NCBI GenBank assembly: GCA_017502085.1
Contig: JAFVVQ010000014.1
Coordinates: 62,001-126,000, forward strand
DNA length: 64,000 nt
Reading direction: 5' to 3'
Source: Clostridia bacterium
GTDB taxonomy: Bacteria > Bacillota > Clostridia > Oscillospirales > Acutalibacteraceae
Made by a program: the position numbers and the translations under genes. Positions 37,570 through 46,537 of the stretch are shown here, piece by piece. How positions within the stretch are numbered: the first letter of the stretch is position 1; every line of letters begins with the position of its first letter. Under the pieces are notes generated by a model. That model had not been told where the DNA came from and did no database searches. It was given only the letters and a program-made list of their open reading frames with translations.

Positions 37570-38625
37570 TTGAAATTCAGCATTCTTGTTCCCGTATATA
37601 ACGTGGAAAAATATCTTGAGCAATGCGTTGATTCGTTGCTTGACCAGACTTATACGGATGAATATGAAATCATTCTCGTTGATGACGGCTCAACGGATTC
37701 CTCGGGCAGAATCTGTGACGGATATGCAGAGAGATTTCCCGATAAGGTCAAGGTAATTCATAAGAAAAACGGAGGCCATACCTCTGCGCGACTTGAAGCT
37801 GTCAAAAACGCAAACGGTGAATACTGCCTTTTCTGCGACTCGGATGATTTCGTCGAAAAGACTCTTCTTGAAAAAATTTCCGATGCAACCGATAAATACG
37901 ATGCACCCGATCTGATCGCATATTCTTTTAATTATTTCAGAAATAATCGGTTCTGTAAGAAAAAAGAAACCCTGTCGGATTCCGACAGATTATATCAGGG
38001 CAACGGTAAAAAAGAGCTTTACGAGGCACTCATTTCAACGCCTCTGCTCAATTCGCTTTGCACAAAAGCGGTCAGAACTTCAATATTGAAAAGCGACCCC
38101 ACGGATTATAAAAAAATCTACGGCAAAGCTCTTGCCGAAGATGCTTTTGTTTCGGTTTATCTGATTACCGAAGCTGAAAAAACCGTTTTTATAAACGAGC
38201 ATCTGTATAACTACAGAACAGTCAGCGGAAGCATTACAAACAGCTTCAGCCCCGAATCCCTGAACAAAAAAAATACGCTCTTTTTATACGACCGTTTCAT
38301 AGAGTATCTCCCCCGTTGGGGAATGGATACAGAAGAATACCGTCAGAAGTTAAACGCCCGTTGGCTGAACGAAACGATGTACACGTTCAGTCAGTATTAC
38401 GAAAATGCGATGGATTCAAAAAACAGAAAAGCCGTTCTCTGCTATGACTGGAGTTCAATGCTTCCCGATGAGGTGCGTTCGGGTAAATCAAATCCCTATG
38501 AAAACAAGGTATACAGAGAAATATATAACAATCTTATCGACAAAAAATTTTACCGCATAAAAATCCGATTCCTGAAGAAAAAAATCAGAAAGCTCATCAA
38601 AAAGCTTCTCGGAGGAAACAAATGA
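37570..38625 (+). CDS. GT2-family glycosyltransferase (TTG start)
   Basis: The protein has 351 residues. The TTG at 37570 has GGAGGTG six bases upstream and gives the classical start MKFSILVPVYNVEKYLEQCV; a GTG at 37561 is inside that ribosome binding site. It has ILVDDGSTDSSG, then FCDSDDFVEK as DxD motif, and KALAEDAFVSVYL as the base motif. It ends in a basic region (KKKIRKLIKKLLGG). It overlaps the next gene by four bases. Confidence 0.9.
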   Translation: MKFSILVPVYNVEKYLEQCVDSLLDQTYTDEYEIILVDDGSTDSSGRICDGYAERFPDKVKVIHKKNGGHTSARLEAVKNANGEYCLFCDSDDFVEKTLLEKISDATDKYDAPDLIAYSFNYFRNNRFCKKKETLSDSDRLYQGNGKKELYEALISTPLLNSLCTKAVRTSILKSDPTDYKKIYGKALAEDAFVSVYLITEAEKTVFINEHLYNYRTVSGSITNSFSPESLNKKNTLFLYDRFIEYLPRWGMDTEEYRQKLNARWLNETMYTFSQYYENAMDSKNRKAVLCYDWSSMLPDEVRSGKSNPYENKVYREIYNNLIDKKFYRIKIRFLKKKIRKLIKKLLGGNK

Positions 38626-39647
38626 AAATAAGTATTGTGGTTCCCGTTTTCAACTGTGAGAAATATCTCAGCGAATGCATTGAATCCGTTATTAACCAAT
38701 CGGACAACCGCTGGGAGCTTATACTCGTAAACGACGGCTCAACCGACAAATCAGCTGAAATCCTCGACTCATATGCCGAAAAATATCCCGACAGAATATC
38801 GGTTTTTCACAAGCAAAACGAGGGGCAGTTCCTCACAAGAAAATACGGCACCCTGAATTGCTCGGGTGACTATATCAGCTTTCTCGATGCAGATGATATT
38901 CTTGAATCGGATTACGTTGAAGTCCTTACTCGCAATATCGAAAAATACTCTTATCCCGATTCCGTCTGCTTCGGTTTCGTTCAGTTCGGAAACGGTGAAA
39001 CGAAAGAAAAAAAGATTACCGACAGTACAATGCTTTTCCTTTCAGCCGAAGAACGCAAAACCGTTTACAACAGGATCGTTGACGGAAGTCTTCCCGGTTC
39101 CCTGTGGTCAAAATCATTCAGAAAAAACCTCATCCTCAACAGCTTTCCCGATGAGGAATTTGTCAAAAACAAGCGTTTCGCAGAGGATGCATACCATTCA
39201 TTTGATTTGCTTGCGAAATCGGAGTCGGTTTTATTCATTGACAAACTACTATACCGTTACAGAAACAACGAACAAGGCTTTTCGCAGGGTTTCGAGAGCC
39301 GGAGTCCCGACTATTTCAACTCAAAGTATCTTTATGAACTGATTGAAAACAACCTTGAGATTATGGGTATCGACTCACCCGAATCGAGGTCTGCTCTCTA
39401 TGAGCGGAATTTCAATGAAACCGTTTATTTTATGATCAGATATCTTCGTGCCTCAAAGAAATCAATACGAAAAATCGAAATCATCCGCTTCGATTGGAGC
39501 ACCTATCTGCTTGAAGGCACTCTTGAACAGCTCCGCAACGGTGCAAAATACAACAAAGCATACCTTAATATATGGCGATCCTTTGAAGAAAAGAAAATTC
39601 CGAAAATACTGTTTAAAGAAAGATTCAGAAAAATTGCAGGGTGGTAA
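38622..39647 (+). CDS. GT2-family glycosyltransferase
   Basis: The protein has 341 residues and starts in an ATGA overlap after a GGAGG site. It has the sequences IVVPVFNCEKYLSECIESV, ILVNDGSTDKSAEIL, FLDADDILESDYV and RFAEDAYHSFDLLAK: GT-A core, metal-binding DxD and catalytic-base segments, in that order. It is similar in layout to the neighbour at 37570 and may be an old duplicate of it. The donor is unknown. Confidence 0.9.
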   Translation: MKISIVVPVFNCEKYLSECIESVINQSDNRWELILVNDGSTDKSAEILDSYAEKYPDRISVFHKQNEGQFLTRKYGTLNCSGDYISFLDADDILESDYVEVLTRNIEKYSYPDSVCFGFVQFGNGETKEKKITDSTMLFLSAEERKTVYNRIVDGSLPGSLWSKSFRKNLILNSFPDEEFVKNKRFAEDAYHSFDLLAKSESVLFIDKLLYRYRNNEQGFSQGFESRSPDYFNSKYLYELIENNLEIMGIDSPESRSALYERNFNETVYFMIRYLRASKKSIRKIEIIRFDWSTYLLEGTLEQLRNGAKYNKAYLNIWRSFEEKKIPKILFKERFRKIAGW

Positions 39648-39649
39648 AA

Positions 39650-40666
39650 ATGGATTTTAAAAAAGGTCTGATATCGGTCATTATGAGCAACTACAATACG
39701 CCCGAAGAATACCTTCGGAATGCTGTTGAAAGCGTTCTCAATCAGACTTATGCCGACTTCGAATTCATCATCGTCGATGACTGCTCAACCGATAATTCCC
39801 TTGAAATAATTGAATCTTACAATGATCCCCGAATCGTTATCATAAAAAATGAAGTCAATATGGGCATAACGAAGTCGCTCAACCGTGCACTCGGATCAGC
39901 AAACGGTGAATACGTTGCGCGAATGGATGCCGACGATATCTGTCTGCCCGAAAGATTCAGAAAACAGACAGAATTTCTGAATGCTCACCCCGATACGGTA
40001 GTCTGCGGTACGTGGGTCGAACTGTTCGGAAACGGAGCAGATGCCCTGAAAGAGAATAAATCCTGCAAAATTCTTCCTCAAAAAGAATTGCTCCGCATAA
40101 ATCTGCTTTTCGGCAATCATCTGAACATAATCCATCCCACGGCAATGTTCAATCACCGATTGCTGAAAGAATCGGGAATCACCTACAATGAAAAATATAT
40201 TTACGCCCAGGATTACAGAATGTGGGCTGAATGCGCAAAAATCGGCGAACTCGCAAACGTTCCCGAAATCCTTTTCAGATACAGAATACACAATAAAGCG
40301 GTATCCTCCGATAAAAAAAGCGCCCAGACAGAGTGCGCAAAAAACATTATGGCAGAGCAACTGTCATGGCTCGGTCTCGAACTCCCCGATGATTGGGAGA
40401 ACGTGCATCACGGTCTGCTTACAGGCAGAAAACCGTTCGATATCAGATACAAAAAATGGATAAAAACAATCATTTCCGCTAACAGAAAGCATAAGGTTTT
40501 CAACCACGGAATGCTTAAAGATATACTCTGGAGAAAATGGGCGGAAATTTCATATTTTGCTATGGCAAAACAAAAAAATCCGTTTAACTTTTTCAGAATA
40601 TTGTTCGGAATCCCGATTAAATACTGGAACGTTATTCTCAAAATAAGAAATCAAAGAGCAGTTTAA
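39650..40666 (+). CDS. GT2-family glycosyltransferase
   Basis: The protein has 338 residues from the ATG at 39650, with AGGGTGG five bases upstream. It shows ISVIMSNYNTPEEYLRNAVE, FIIVDDCSTDNSLEI, ARMDADDICLPERF, and later YAQDYRMWAECAKIG, a pattern of the rhamnosyl/galactosyl GT2 group of capsular loci. The C-terminus is basic, with a possible amphipathic helix. It is the last gene before a markedly A+T-richer stretch. Confidence 0.9.
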   Translation: MDFKKGLISVIMSNYNTPEEYLRNAVESVLNQTYADFEFIIVDDCSTDNSLEIIESYNDPRIVIIKNEVNMGITKSLNRALGSANGEYVARMDADDICLPERFRKQTEFLNAHPDTVVCGTWVELFGNGADALKENKSCKILPQKELLRINLLFGNHLNIIHPTAMFNHRLLKESGITYNEKYIYAQDYRMWAECAKIGELANVPEILFRYRIHNKAVSSDKKSAQTECAKNIMAEQLSWLGLELPDDWENVHHGLLTGRKPFDIRYKKWIKTIISANRKHKVFNHGMLKDILWRKWAEISYFAMAKQKNPFNFFRILFGIPIKYWNVILKIRNQRAV

Positions 40667-40719
40667 AAATTATATAAATAACATTTCGGTTATATTAAAC
40701 GGCAAAAGGAGGAACACTC

Positions 40720-41660
40720 TTGTCAAAAACCAATTTTTTGAAGGAAAAATTATATAATATCTGGAAATATATAAAAAATCCTGCAAAACTGATTTTAAAA
40801 ATTTGTATTTATGATAATTGCCGTTTTGCCCCGTTGATTCCTGACAAGCTCTTTTTAAAATGCTACTTCAGATTGCATATGAATGAAAAACTGAATCTGC
40901 GCCATCCGAAGACTTTCAACGAAAAAATGCAGTGGCTCAAGCTGTATGACAGAAAACCTCAATATTCCGTTATGGTTGATAAAGCGGCTGTCAAAAACTA
41001 CATTGCAGAAAAGATCGGTGAGAAATATCTCATCCCGACAATCGGAGTTTATAAAAATACAGACGAAATACCGTTTGACGAGTTACCTCAGAAATTTGTT
41101 ATAAAATGCACTCACGACAGCGGAAGTGTTTTCCTCTGCGATAAAGAAAAAGGAATCGACACGGAAAAACTCAAGGCAGAAATCACAAAAAAGTTAAATA
41201 TTCCCTTTATTATTGCGGCAGAGAATGGCCTTATAAAAACGTTACTCCTCAAATTATCATCGAAGAATTTATTTCTGACGAAAACGGCAATCATCCTGTC
41301 GATTATAAATTCTTTTGCTTTGACGGCAAAATGGAAATATTCAAAATTGACTATAACCGTTTTGTTAATCACAGTTCCAACTATTATAATAAAAACTGTG
41401 AATATCTGAATATCGGAGAAATAAACAATCCCCCTGACCCGTCAATAAAATTAATTCTGCCTGATAATTTTAATGAAATGATTGCTCTTGCTGAAAAACT
41501 TTCAAACAAAATGCCTTTTGTCAGAGTAGATCTGTACACCACCAATAATCAAATATATTTTGGTGAATTGACCTTTTTCCCCGCAAACGGCATAGGTCGT
41601 TTTATCGGTAACGGTGATGTTATACTGGGGAATTTACTGCAACTACCATCAAAAAAATAA
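40720..41660 (+). pseudogene. TupA-like ATP-grasp glycosyltransferase-associated gene broken by a frameshift
   Basis: The start is TTG at 40720 with AGGAGG upstream. The first frame encodes a typical TupA-type N-terminus (LRHPKTFNEKMQWLKLYD, then KFVIKCTHDSGS) and loses sense after about residue 160. The second frame resumes near 41199 with YYCGREWPYKNV, IIIEEFISDENG, DYKFFCFDGK, PFVRVDLYT and ELTFFPANGIGRF, the remainder of the same family. The lesion lies at about 41195-41205, beside AAAAAAGTTAAATA, and fits loss of one base. It may be a true mutation, programmed variation or a sequencing error. The joined product would have about 313 residues, near full length for the family. Base composition is more A+T-rich than in the genes before it. 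Confidence 0.85.
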
Positions 41661-41675
41661 GGCTGGAGAAATTAC

Positions 41676-42794
41676 ATGAATAACATAAAATTAAGTATTA
41701 TTGTTCCTATCTATAACAAAGAAAAATATCTGGTCGATTGTCTTGACACAATAATCAATCAAACGCTTAAAGAAATTGAAATTATTCTTGTTGATGACGG
41801 TTCGACCGATAACAGCAAGACAATATGCGAAACATATCTCAGCGATCCGCGGATCAGCTATTATTATCAGAAAAATGAAGGTCTTGCTTCTGCAAGACAA
41901 ACAGGTATCAACGCATCCAAGGGCGAATACCTCGGTTTCATTGATGCGGATGACTGGATTGAACTTGATATGTTTGAAAAAATGTATCAGAAAGCAAAAG
42001 AATACAATGCTGACGTTGTTTACTGTAACAGAAGAGATAATGTTGATGATTATCGCCCTCCAAAGGACATACCAACGGGTTTTTATAACAGAGAACAAAT
42101 TGTTTCAGAAATATTACCCAAAAGTCTGGCTTATATCGGCAAAGACGGCTGGAAACGCGTTATAAGCTGGAGCAATTGCCGCAGAATCTACCGAAAACAG
42201 TTGCTGGAAAGCTTCAATTTTTCATTTGATAAAAGATTCAGAAGAAGCCAGGATTTACAGCTGACATATGAAGCTATGCTTCACGCAAAGAGCTTCTATC
42301 ATATGGGTGACGATTATTTTTATCACACCCGAACCGTCGGCGATTCATTATCCCGCGGTTATAACCATAATATCTGGTCTTATTACGTTCCCTTGATTGA
42401 AAGACTTTACAAAGATACCGAAGACTTCAAAGAAATCGATCTGATGCCGAATATGCATCTGCGAGCATTTGCATTTGTTGTTGATTGCATAGAAAACGAA
42501 AGAAATACGCTTTGCCCCAACAACAGGGAAAAAAGCATTGAAATTATAAGCGAAATTATCAATGACCCTTTGTGCAAAAGGTTTTACGGTCAACTGCCGT
42601 TAAAAGAATTAAACGCTTTTTACAGAAAATATTACAAACTGGTCCGCAAGAAAAAAGCGGCAAAAATATTTGATTATATGCCGATTTATGGCGAAAAACT
42701 TATAAAAAGAAAAAAGATTATCAGTAAGATAATGTATTTTCTCACCGAAAGTGCGGTTATAGGCAGAATATATAAAAAAATCAGAAGAAAATAA
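41676..42794 (+). CDS. GT2-family glycosyltransferase in an A+T-rich patch
   Basis: The protein has 372 residues. It shows the GT-A start LSIIVPIYNKEKYLVDCLDT, IILVDDGSTDNSKTI, FIDADDWIELDMF and a basic C-terminus that ends in KKIRRK. It resembles enzymes of the EpsJ/CpsJ type. Codon choice is more A/T-ended than in genes to 40.6 kb, as in the broken gene before it, which suggests that both came together. GGAG precedes the ATG. The donor is unknown. Confidence 0.9.
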   Translation: MNNIKLSIIVPIYNKEKYLVDCLDTIINQTLKEIEIILVDDGSTDNSKTICETYLSDPRISYYYQKNEGLASARQTGINASKGEYLGFIDADDWIELDMFEKMYQKAKEYNADVVYCNRRDNVDDYRPPKDIPTGFYNREQIVSEILPKSLAYIGKDGWKRVISWSNCRRIYRKQLLESFNFSFDKRFRRSQDLQLTYEAMLHAKSFYHMGDDYFYHTRTVGDSLSRGYNHNIWSYYVPLIERLYKDTEDFKEIDLMPNMHLRAFAFVVDCIENERNTLCPNNREKSIEIISEIINDPLCKRFYGQLPLKELNAFYRKYYKLVRKKKAAKIFDYMPIYGEKLIKRKKIISKIMYFLTESAVIGRIYKKIRRK

Positions 42795-42822
42795 AAATGA
42801 ACAAAACCATCAGGTGATTTTT

Positions 42823-43326
42823 ATGAAGAAATTCAAGAAATGGCTTAAAAAGCGAAAGATACTCAAAGCCGAGAAAAAAGCAGAAAAAGAAAGAATTGAA
42901 TTTATGTCTCAGTTCAACACCTGCGGAGAAGGTCTTGATTTGTTCGGTGTTCCCGAGATTTTATTTCCAAAACATATTTCCGTCGGTAACAACCTGAAAA
43001 TTAATAAAGACGTTTATATCAACGCGAGAAGCGGTGTAACAATCGGCGATAACGTCACTCTTTCTTATGGTGCAAAAATAATCTCAACCGGATACGATAT
43101 AGATACGTGGATGGAAACAGGAAAAAGAATCCACAAAGAAGATACTCCCGTTCACATCGGTAACAACTGTTGGGTCGGCGCAGGGGCAATCATTCTTCCC
43201 GGAGTTCAGATCACGGGCGAATATGTTCTCATCGGAGCAGGGGCGGTTGTCACAAAGGATATCACCGAAAGCAAAGTTCTTGTTGCGGGCAATCCCGCAA
43301 GAATCATAAAACACTACGATAAATAA
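42823..43326 (+). CDS. Left-handed beta-helix (hexapeptide) acyltransferase
   Basis: The protein has 167 residues from the ATG at 42823 (CAGGTG site). A basic helix (1-28) is followed by hexapeptide repeats [LIV]-G-x-x-x-x (VGNNLKIN, IGDNVTLSYG, HIGNNCWVGAGAIILPGV, LIGAGAVVTKDI, VAGNPARII), the maltose/serine O-acetyltransferase pattern. It probably O-acetylates a sugar of the repeat unit using acetyl-CoA in the cytoplasm. It could in principle do the 4-N-acetylation missing from the PglF/E/C set, but it lacks the PglD N-terminal Rossmann-like domain. Confidence 0.9.
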   Translation: MKKFKKWLKKRKILKAEKKAEKERIEFMSQFNTCGEGLDLFGVPEILFPKHISVGNNLKINKDVYINARSGVTIGDNVTLSYGAKIISTGYDIDTWMETGKRIHKEDTPVHIGNNCWVGAGAIILPGVQITGEYVLIGAGAVVTKDITESKVLVAGNPARIIKHYDK

Positions 43327-43343
43327 TATCAGGAGCAGATTTT

Positions 43344-44204
43344 ATGACACAGCAAAAATGGACAACCGTTGTCAAATCAAGCAACAGTGCATTCAATATG
43401 GACCTGAAGGGTCTGAAAAACTGCAAAGACCTCATCTTTCTTTTCGTGCGCAGAACCTTCGTTGCCAAATATAAGCAGACCGTTCTCGGTCCCGCCTGGG
43501 CGGTAATCCAGCCGTTTTTCACAACGGTTGTTTACTCCGTCTTCTTCGGCAACATTGCGGGTCTAGGCGCATCCGACGTTCCCAACTTCATATTCTACCT
43601 TTCGGGTACGATCGTCTGGACTCTGTTCGCAAACTGCCTGACCGAAACCTCACATACTTTCACGGGCAACGCCTCAATCCTCGGAAAGGTGTATTTTCCC
43701 CGTCTGGTTATGCCGATTTCAACGGCGATCTCACAGTTCATCGGTTTCTTTATCCAGTTCACTTTTATGCTTGGGTTTATGGCATATTATCTCATCACGG
43801 ACGCGGGTCTCAGACCCAACATATTAATTCTTATGTTCCCGCTTGTTCTCATTCAGCTTGCAATCCTCGGTATGGGCTTCGGTATGATTATATCGGCGCT
43901 GACCACAAAATACCGTGATCTTGCGATGGTTGTCGGTTTCGGCGTTTCGCTCTGGTCATACGCCTCCCCCGTTGCCTACGATATGTTCAGCCGTTCTCAG
44001 CTTGCGCCCGGCAGTGCTTTTTACAACGTATATATGCTCAACCCCGTTACACCCGCAATCAATCTTTTCCGATACGGATTCCTCGGTACGGGCGAAATTG
44101 ACTGGTTATTCTACGGCATCGGTTGGATTTCTACCGCCGTTGTTGCGGTTATCGGTGCGCTGATGTTCAGCAAATCAGAAAAAACATTTATGGATACGGT
44201 GTGA
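43344..44204 (+). CDS. wzm: ABC-2 type polysaccharide export permease (Wzm)
   Basis: The protein has 286 residues with six hydrophobic segments between about 55 and 275. It has LIFLFVRRTFVAKYKQTVLGPAWA at about 32-55, which is the amphipathic interface helix and start of TM1 in Wzm/TagG/RfbA-type permeases, and a GLGASDVPNFIFYLSGTIVW segment. It pairs with the ATPase encoded 11 bases downstream. The complex exports finished undecaprenyl-PP-linked chains. Confidence 0.93.
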   Translation: MTQQKWTTVVKSSNSAFNMDLKGLKNCKDLIFLFVRRTFVAKYKQTVLGPAWAVIQPFFTTVVYSVFFGNIAGLGASDVPNFIFYLSGTIVWTLFANCLTETSHTFTGNASILGKVYFPRLVMPISTAISQFIGFFIQFTFMLGFMAYYLITDAGLRPNILILMFPLVLIQLAILGMGFGMIISALTTKYRDLAMVVGFGVSLWSYASPVAYDMFSRSQLAPGSAFYNVYMLNPVTPAINLFRYGFLGTGEIDWLFYGIGWISTAVVAVIGALMFSKSEKTFMDTV

Positions 44205-44215
44205 GGAGGTGCGGT

Positions 44216-45496
44216 ATGGAAGAATTGGCAATAAGAGTTGAACACGTTTCAAAGGAATACCGCCTCGGAGCTATCGGCGGTGCAACACTTAAAGGCGAAA
44301 TACAGTCAAAAATTGCAAAACTGTTTCACAAGGAAGACCCCAACCTGATGATCGGCGAAACCGCTCACGGCAAAAACGAGCGTTTTCTCGCTCTCAACGA
44401 CTTATCGTTCGATATCGGCAAAGGAGAAACAGTCGGCATTATCGGCAGAAACGGTGCGGGTAAATCGACGATTCTCAAGCTGATATGCCGTGTCACCTCC
44501 CCCACGAAGGGCAACATTTATCTCAACGGCAGAATCACGAGTATGCTTGAGGTCGGAACAGGCTTCCACCCTGAGCTCACAGGCAGAGAAAACGTTTATC
44601 TCAACGGTGCGATTCTCGGTATGAGCAAGGCGGAAATTGAAAAGAAATTCGACGAAATCGTTGAATTCTCCGAGGTCGGTCAGTTCATCGATACTCCCGT
44701 CAAGCGTTATTCGAGCGGTATGAAAGTAAAACTTGCCTTTGCTGTTGCGTCCCACCTTGACAGTGAAATTATGATTATGGATGAAGTTCTTGCAGTCGGC
44801 GACGTTGCATTCCAGAATAAATGCATCGACAGAATGAAAAAAGTAGCTGAGGAAGAAGGCAGAACAATTCTTTACGTCAGCCACAATATGCAGACGGTCA
44901 AAAATCTCTGCAACCGATGCATCGTTCTTTCCCACGGTCAGGTTGCGTATGCGGGTGATACGGAAGAAGCGATTGCGGTTTATATGCAGGATGAGAATCT
45001 CGACAACACAACGTTCTTCGACACCTCGGGCGCAAAAAGACATCCCAAATGCAATCAGAGACACCTTCTTCAAAACCTTCATATGTATGAATCCGAAAAA
45101 AATTCTGTCGCTTACGGTGAGACTTTCCCCTTCCGTATCACGTGGAAGAGCGAAAACGACACCGAACGGGTTCTAATGAAAATGATTATCAACGGTATTG
45201 ATGCCTCTCCCGTCGGTGTAATGTTCGGCGGTGAACTGAAACAGAAAGAAGGTCTTAATTCCGCTGAATTCAGATTTGACACATCTTATCTCGTTCCCGC
45301 AAAATATACTGTTGACGTCATACTGTATGACCAGGACAAGTCGGGTAACATTATGTTTTACGACAGAGCAACTGCTCTGCGATTCACGGTTGAGCACGGC
45401 GACAAATCACTTAAACTCAAACATTGGTTCAAGGATTGGGGCAACGCAGTTTTGCCCTGCATAGAAAAAATTGACGGAGATGATAAAAATGTATGA
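44216..45496 (+). CDS. wzt: ABC polysaccharide export ATPase with C-terminal carbohydrate-binding domain (Wzt)
   Basis: The protein has 426 residues from the ATG at 44216 (GGAGGTG site). ATPase motifs: Walker A GRNGAGKST at 77-85, signature RYSSGMK near 162, Walker B IMIMDEVLAVGD near 184-195, with an extended segment (about 20-55) before the first strand. Residues about 275-420 form a beta-sandwich of the Wzt_C kind, which in O9a-type systems binds the finished polymer's end and gives specificity. This part suggests export of a fully polymerised chain. It overlaps the next gene by eight bases. Confidence 0.93.
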   Translation: MEELAIRVEHVSKEYRLGAIGGATLKGEIQSKIAKLFHKEDPNLMIGETAHGKNERFLALNDLSFDIGKGETVGIIGRNGAGKSTILKLICRVTSPTKGNIYLNGRITSMLEVGTGFHPELTGRENVYLNGAILGMSKAEIEKKFDEIVEFSEVGQFIDTPVKRYSSGMKVKLAFAVASHLDSEIMIMDEVLAVGDVAFQNKCIDRMKKVAEEEGRTILYVSHNMQTVKNLCNRCIVLSHGQVAYAGDTEEAIAVYMQDENLDNTTFFDTSGAKRHPKCNQRHLLQNLHMYESEKNSVAYGETFPFRITWKSENDTERVLMKMIINGIDASPVGVMFGGELKQKEGLNSAEFRFDTSYLVPAKYTVDVILYDQDKSGNIMFYDRATALRFTVEHGDKSLKLKHWFKDWGNAVLPCIEKIDGDDKNV

Positions 45497-46535
45497 TTTC
45501 AAGGGCGAGACCTTACTTATTACGGGCGGAACGGGTTCATTCGGCAATGCCGTTCTGAACAGATTCCTCCGAACGGATATAAAAGAAATCCGTGTGTTTT
45601 CCAGAGACGAAAAAAAGCAGGACGATATGCGTCACGAATTCCAGGCGAAGATGCCTGAGGTTGCCGACAAAATAAAGTTCTATATCGGCGACGTGCGAAA
45701 CCTTGATTCAATCCGAGATGCGATGTACGGTGTTGACTACGTTTTTCACGCAGCCGCACTCAAACAGGTTCCTTCCTGCGAATTCTTTCCGATGGAGGCG
45801 GTCAAGACCAACGTTATCGGCACAGACAACGTTCTGACGGCGGCTATCGATGCAGGTGTCAGATCGGTTATCTGCCTTTCAACAGACAAAGCCGCCTACC
45901 CCATCAACGCAATGGGAATTACAAAGGCTCTTGAAGAAAGAGTTGCCACCGCAAGGGCAAGAAACGTTTCTCCCGAAAAAACAAAAATCTGCTGCACAAG
46001 ATACGGCAACGTACTCTGCAGCCGCGGCTCGGTTGTGCCTCTCTGGATTGATCAGATCAGAAACGGACAGCCCATAACAATCACCAATCCCGATATGACA
46101 CGCTTCATCATGTCGCTTGAGGAAGCGGTTGACCTCGTTCTTTTCGCATTCAAAGAGGGCGACAGCGGTGATATTTTCGTTCGCAAAGCACCCGCCTGCA
46201 CGATTCAGACTCAGGCAGAAGCTGTCTGTGAACTTTTCGGCGGAAAAAAAGAAGATATCAGAATCATCGGTATCCGCCACGGCGAAAAGATGTTTGAAAC
46301 TCTGCTGACCAACGAAGAATGCGCAAAGGCGGAGGATATGGGCGATTTCTTCCGTGTGCCCGCCGACAACCGCAGTCTCAACTATGATAAATACTTCTCC
46401 GACGGTGACAAAAGCCGTTCACCCCTCACCGAATTCAACAGCAATAACACCGAAATTCTCAACGTTGAGCAAGTTAAGGAAAAACTTCTTGAACTGCCTT
46501 ATATCAGAGAAAGACTCGCAGAAACAGAGGCGTAA
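45489..46535 (+). CDS. capE: UDP-GlcNAc 4,6-dehydratase/5-epimerase (CapE/FnlA/WbjB type)
   Basis: The protein has 348 residues from the ATG at 45489, which overlaps the end of wzt. It shows LLITGGTGSFGNAVLNRFL, the RVFSRDEKKQDDMRH cofactor-loop segment, HAAALKQVPSCEFFPMEAV and LSTDKAAYPINAMGITKAL, which is the capsule-type inverting dehydratase motif set. It is the first step of UDP-L-FucNAc synthesis. CapG and CapF homologues follow in order. Confidence 0.92.
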   Translation: MYDFKGETLLITGGTGSFGNAVLNRFLRTDIKEIRVFSRDEKKQDDMRHEFQAKMPEVADKIKFYIGDVRNLDSIRDAMYGVDYVFHAAALKQVPSCEFFPMEAVKTNVIGTDNVLTAAIDAGVRSVICLSTDKAAYPINAMGITKALEERVATARARNVSPEKTKICCTRYGNVLCSRGSVVPLWIDQIRNGQPITITNPDMTRFIMSLEEAVDLVLFAFKEGDSGDIFVRKAPACTIQTQAEAVCELFGGKKEDIRIIGIRHGEKMFETLLTNEECAKAEDMGDFFRVPADNRSLNYDKYFSDGDKSRSPLTEFNSNNTEILNVEQVKEKLLELPYIRERLAETEA

Positions 46536-46537
46536 TT

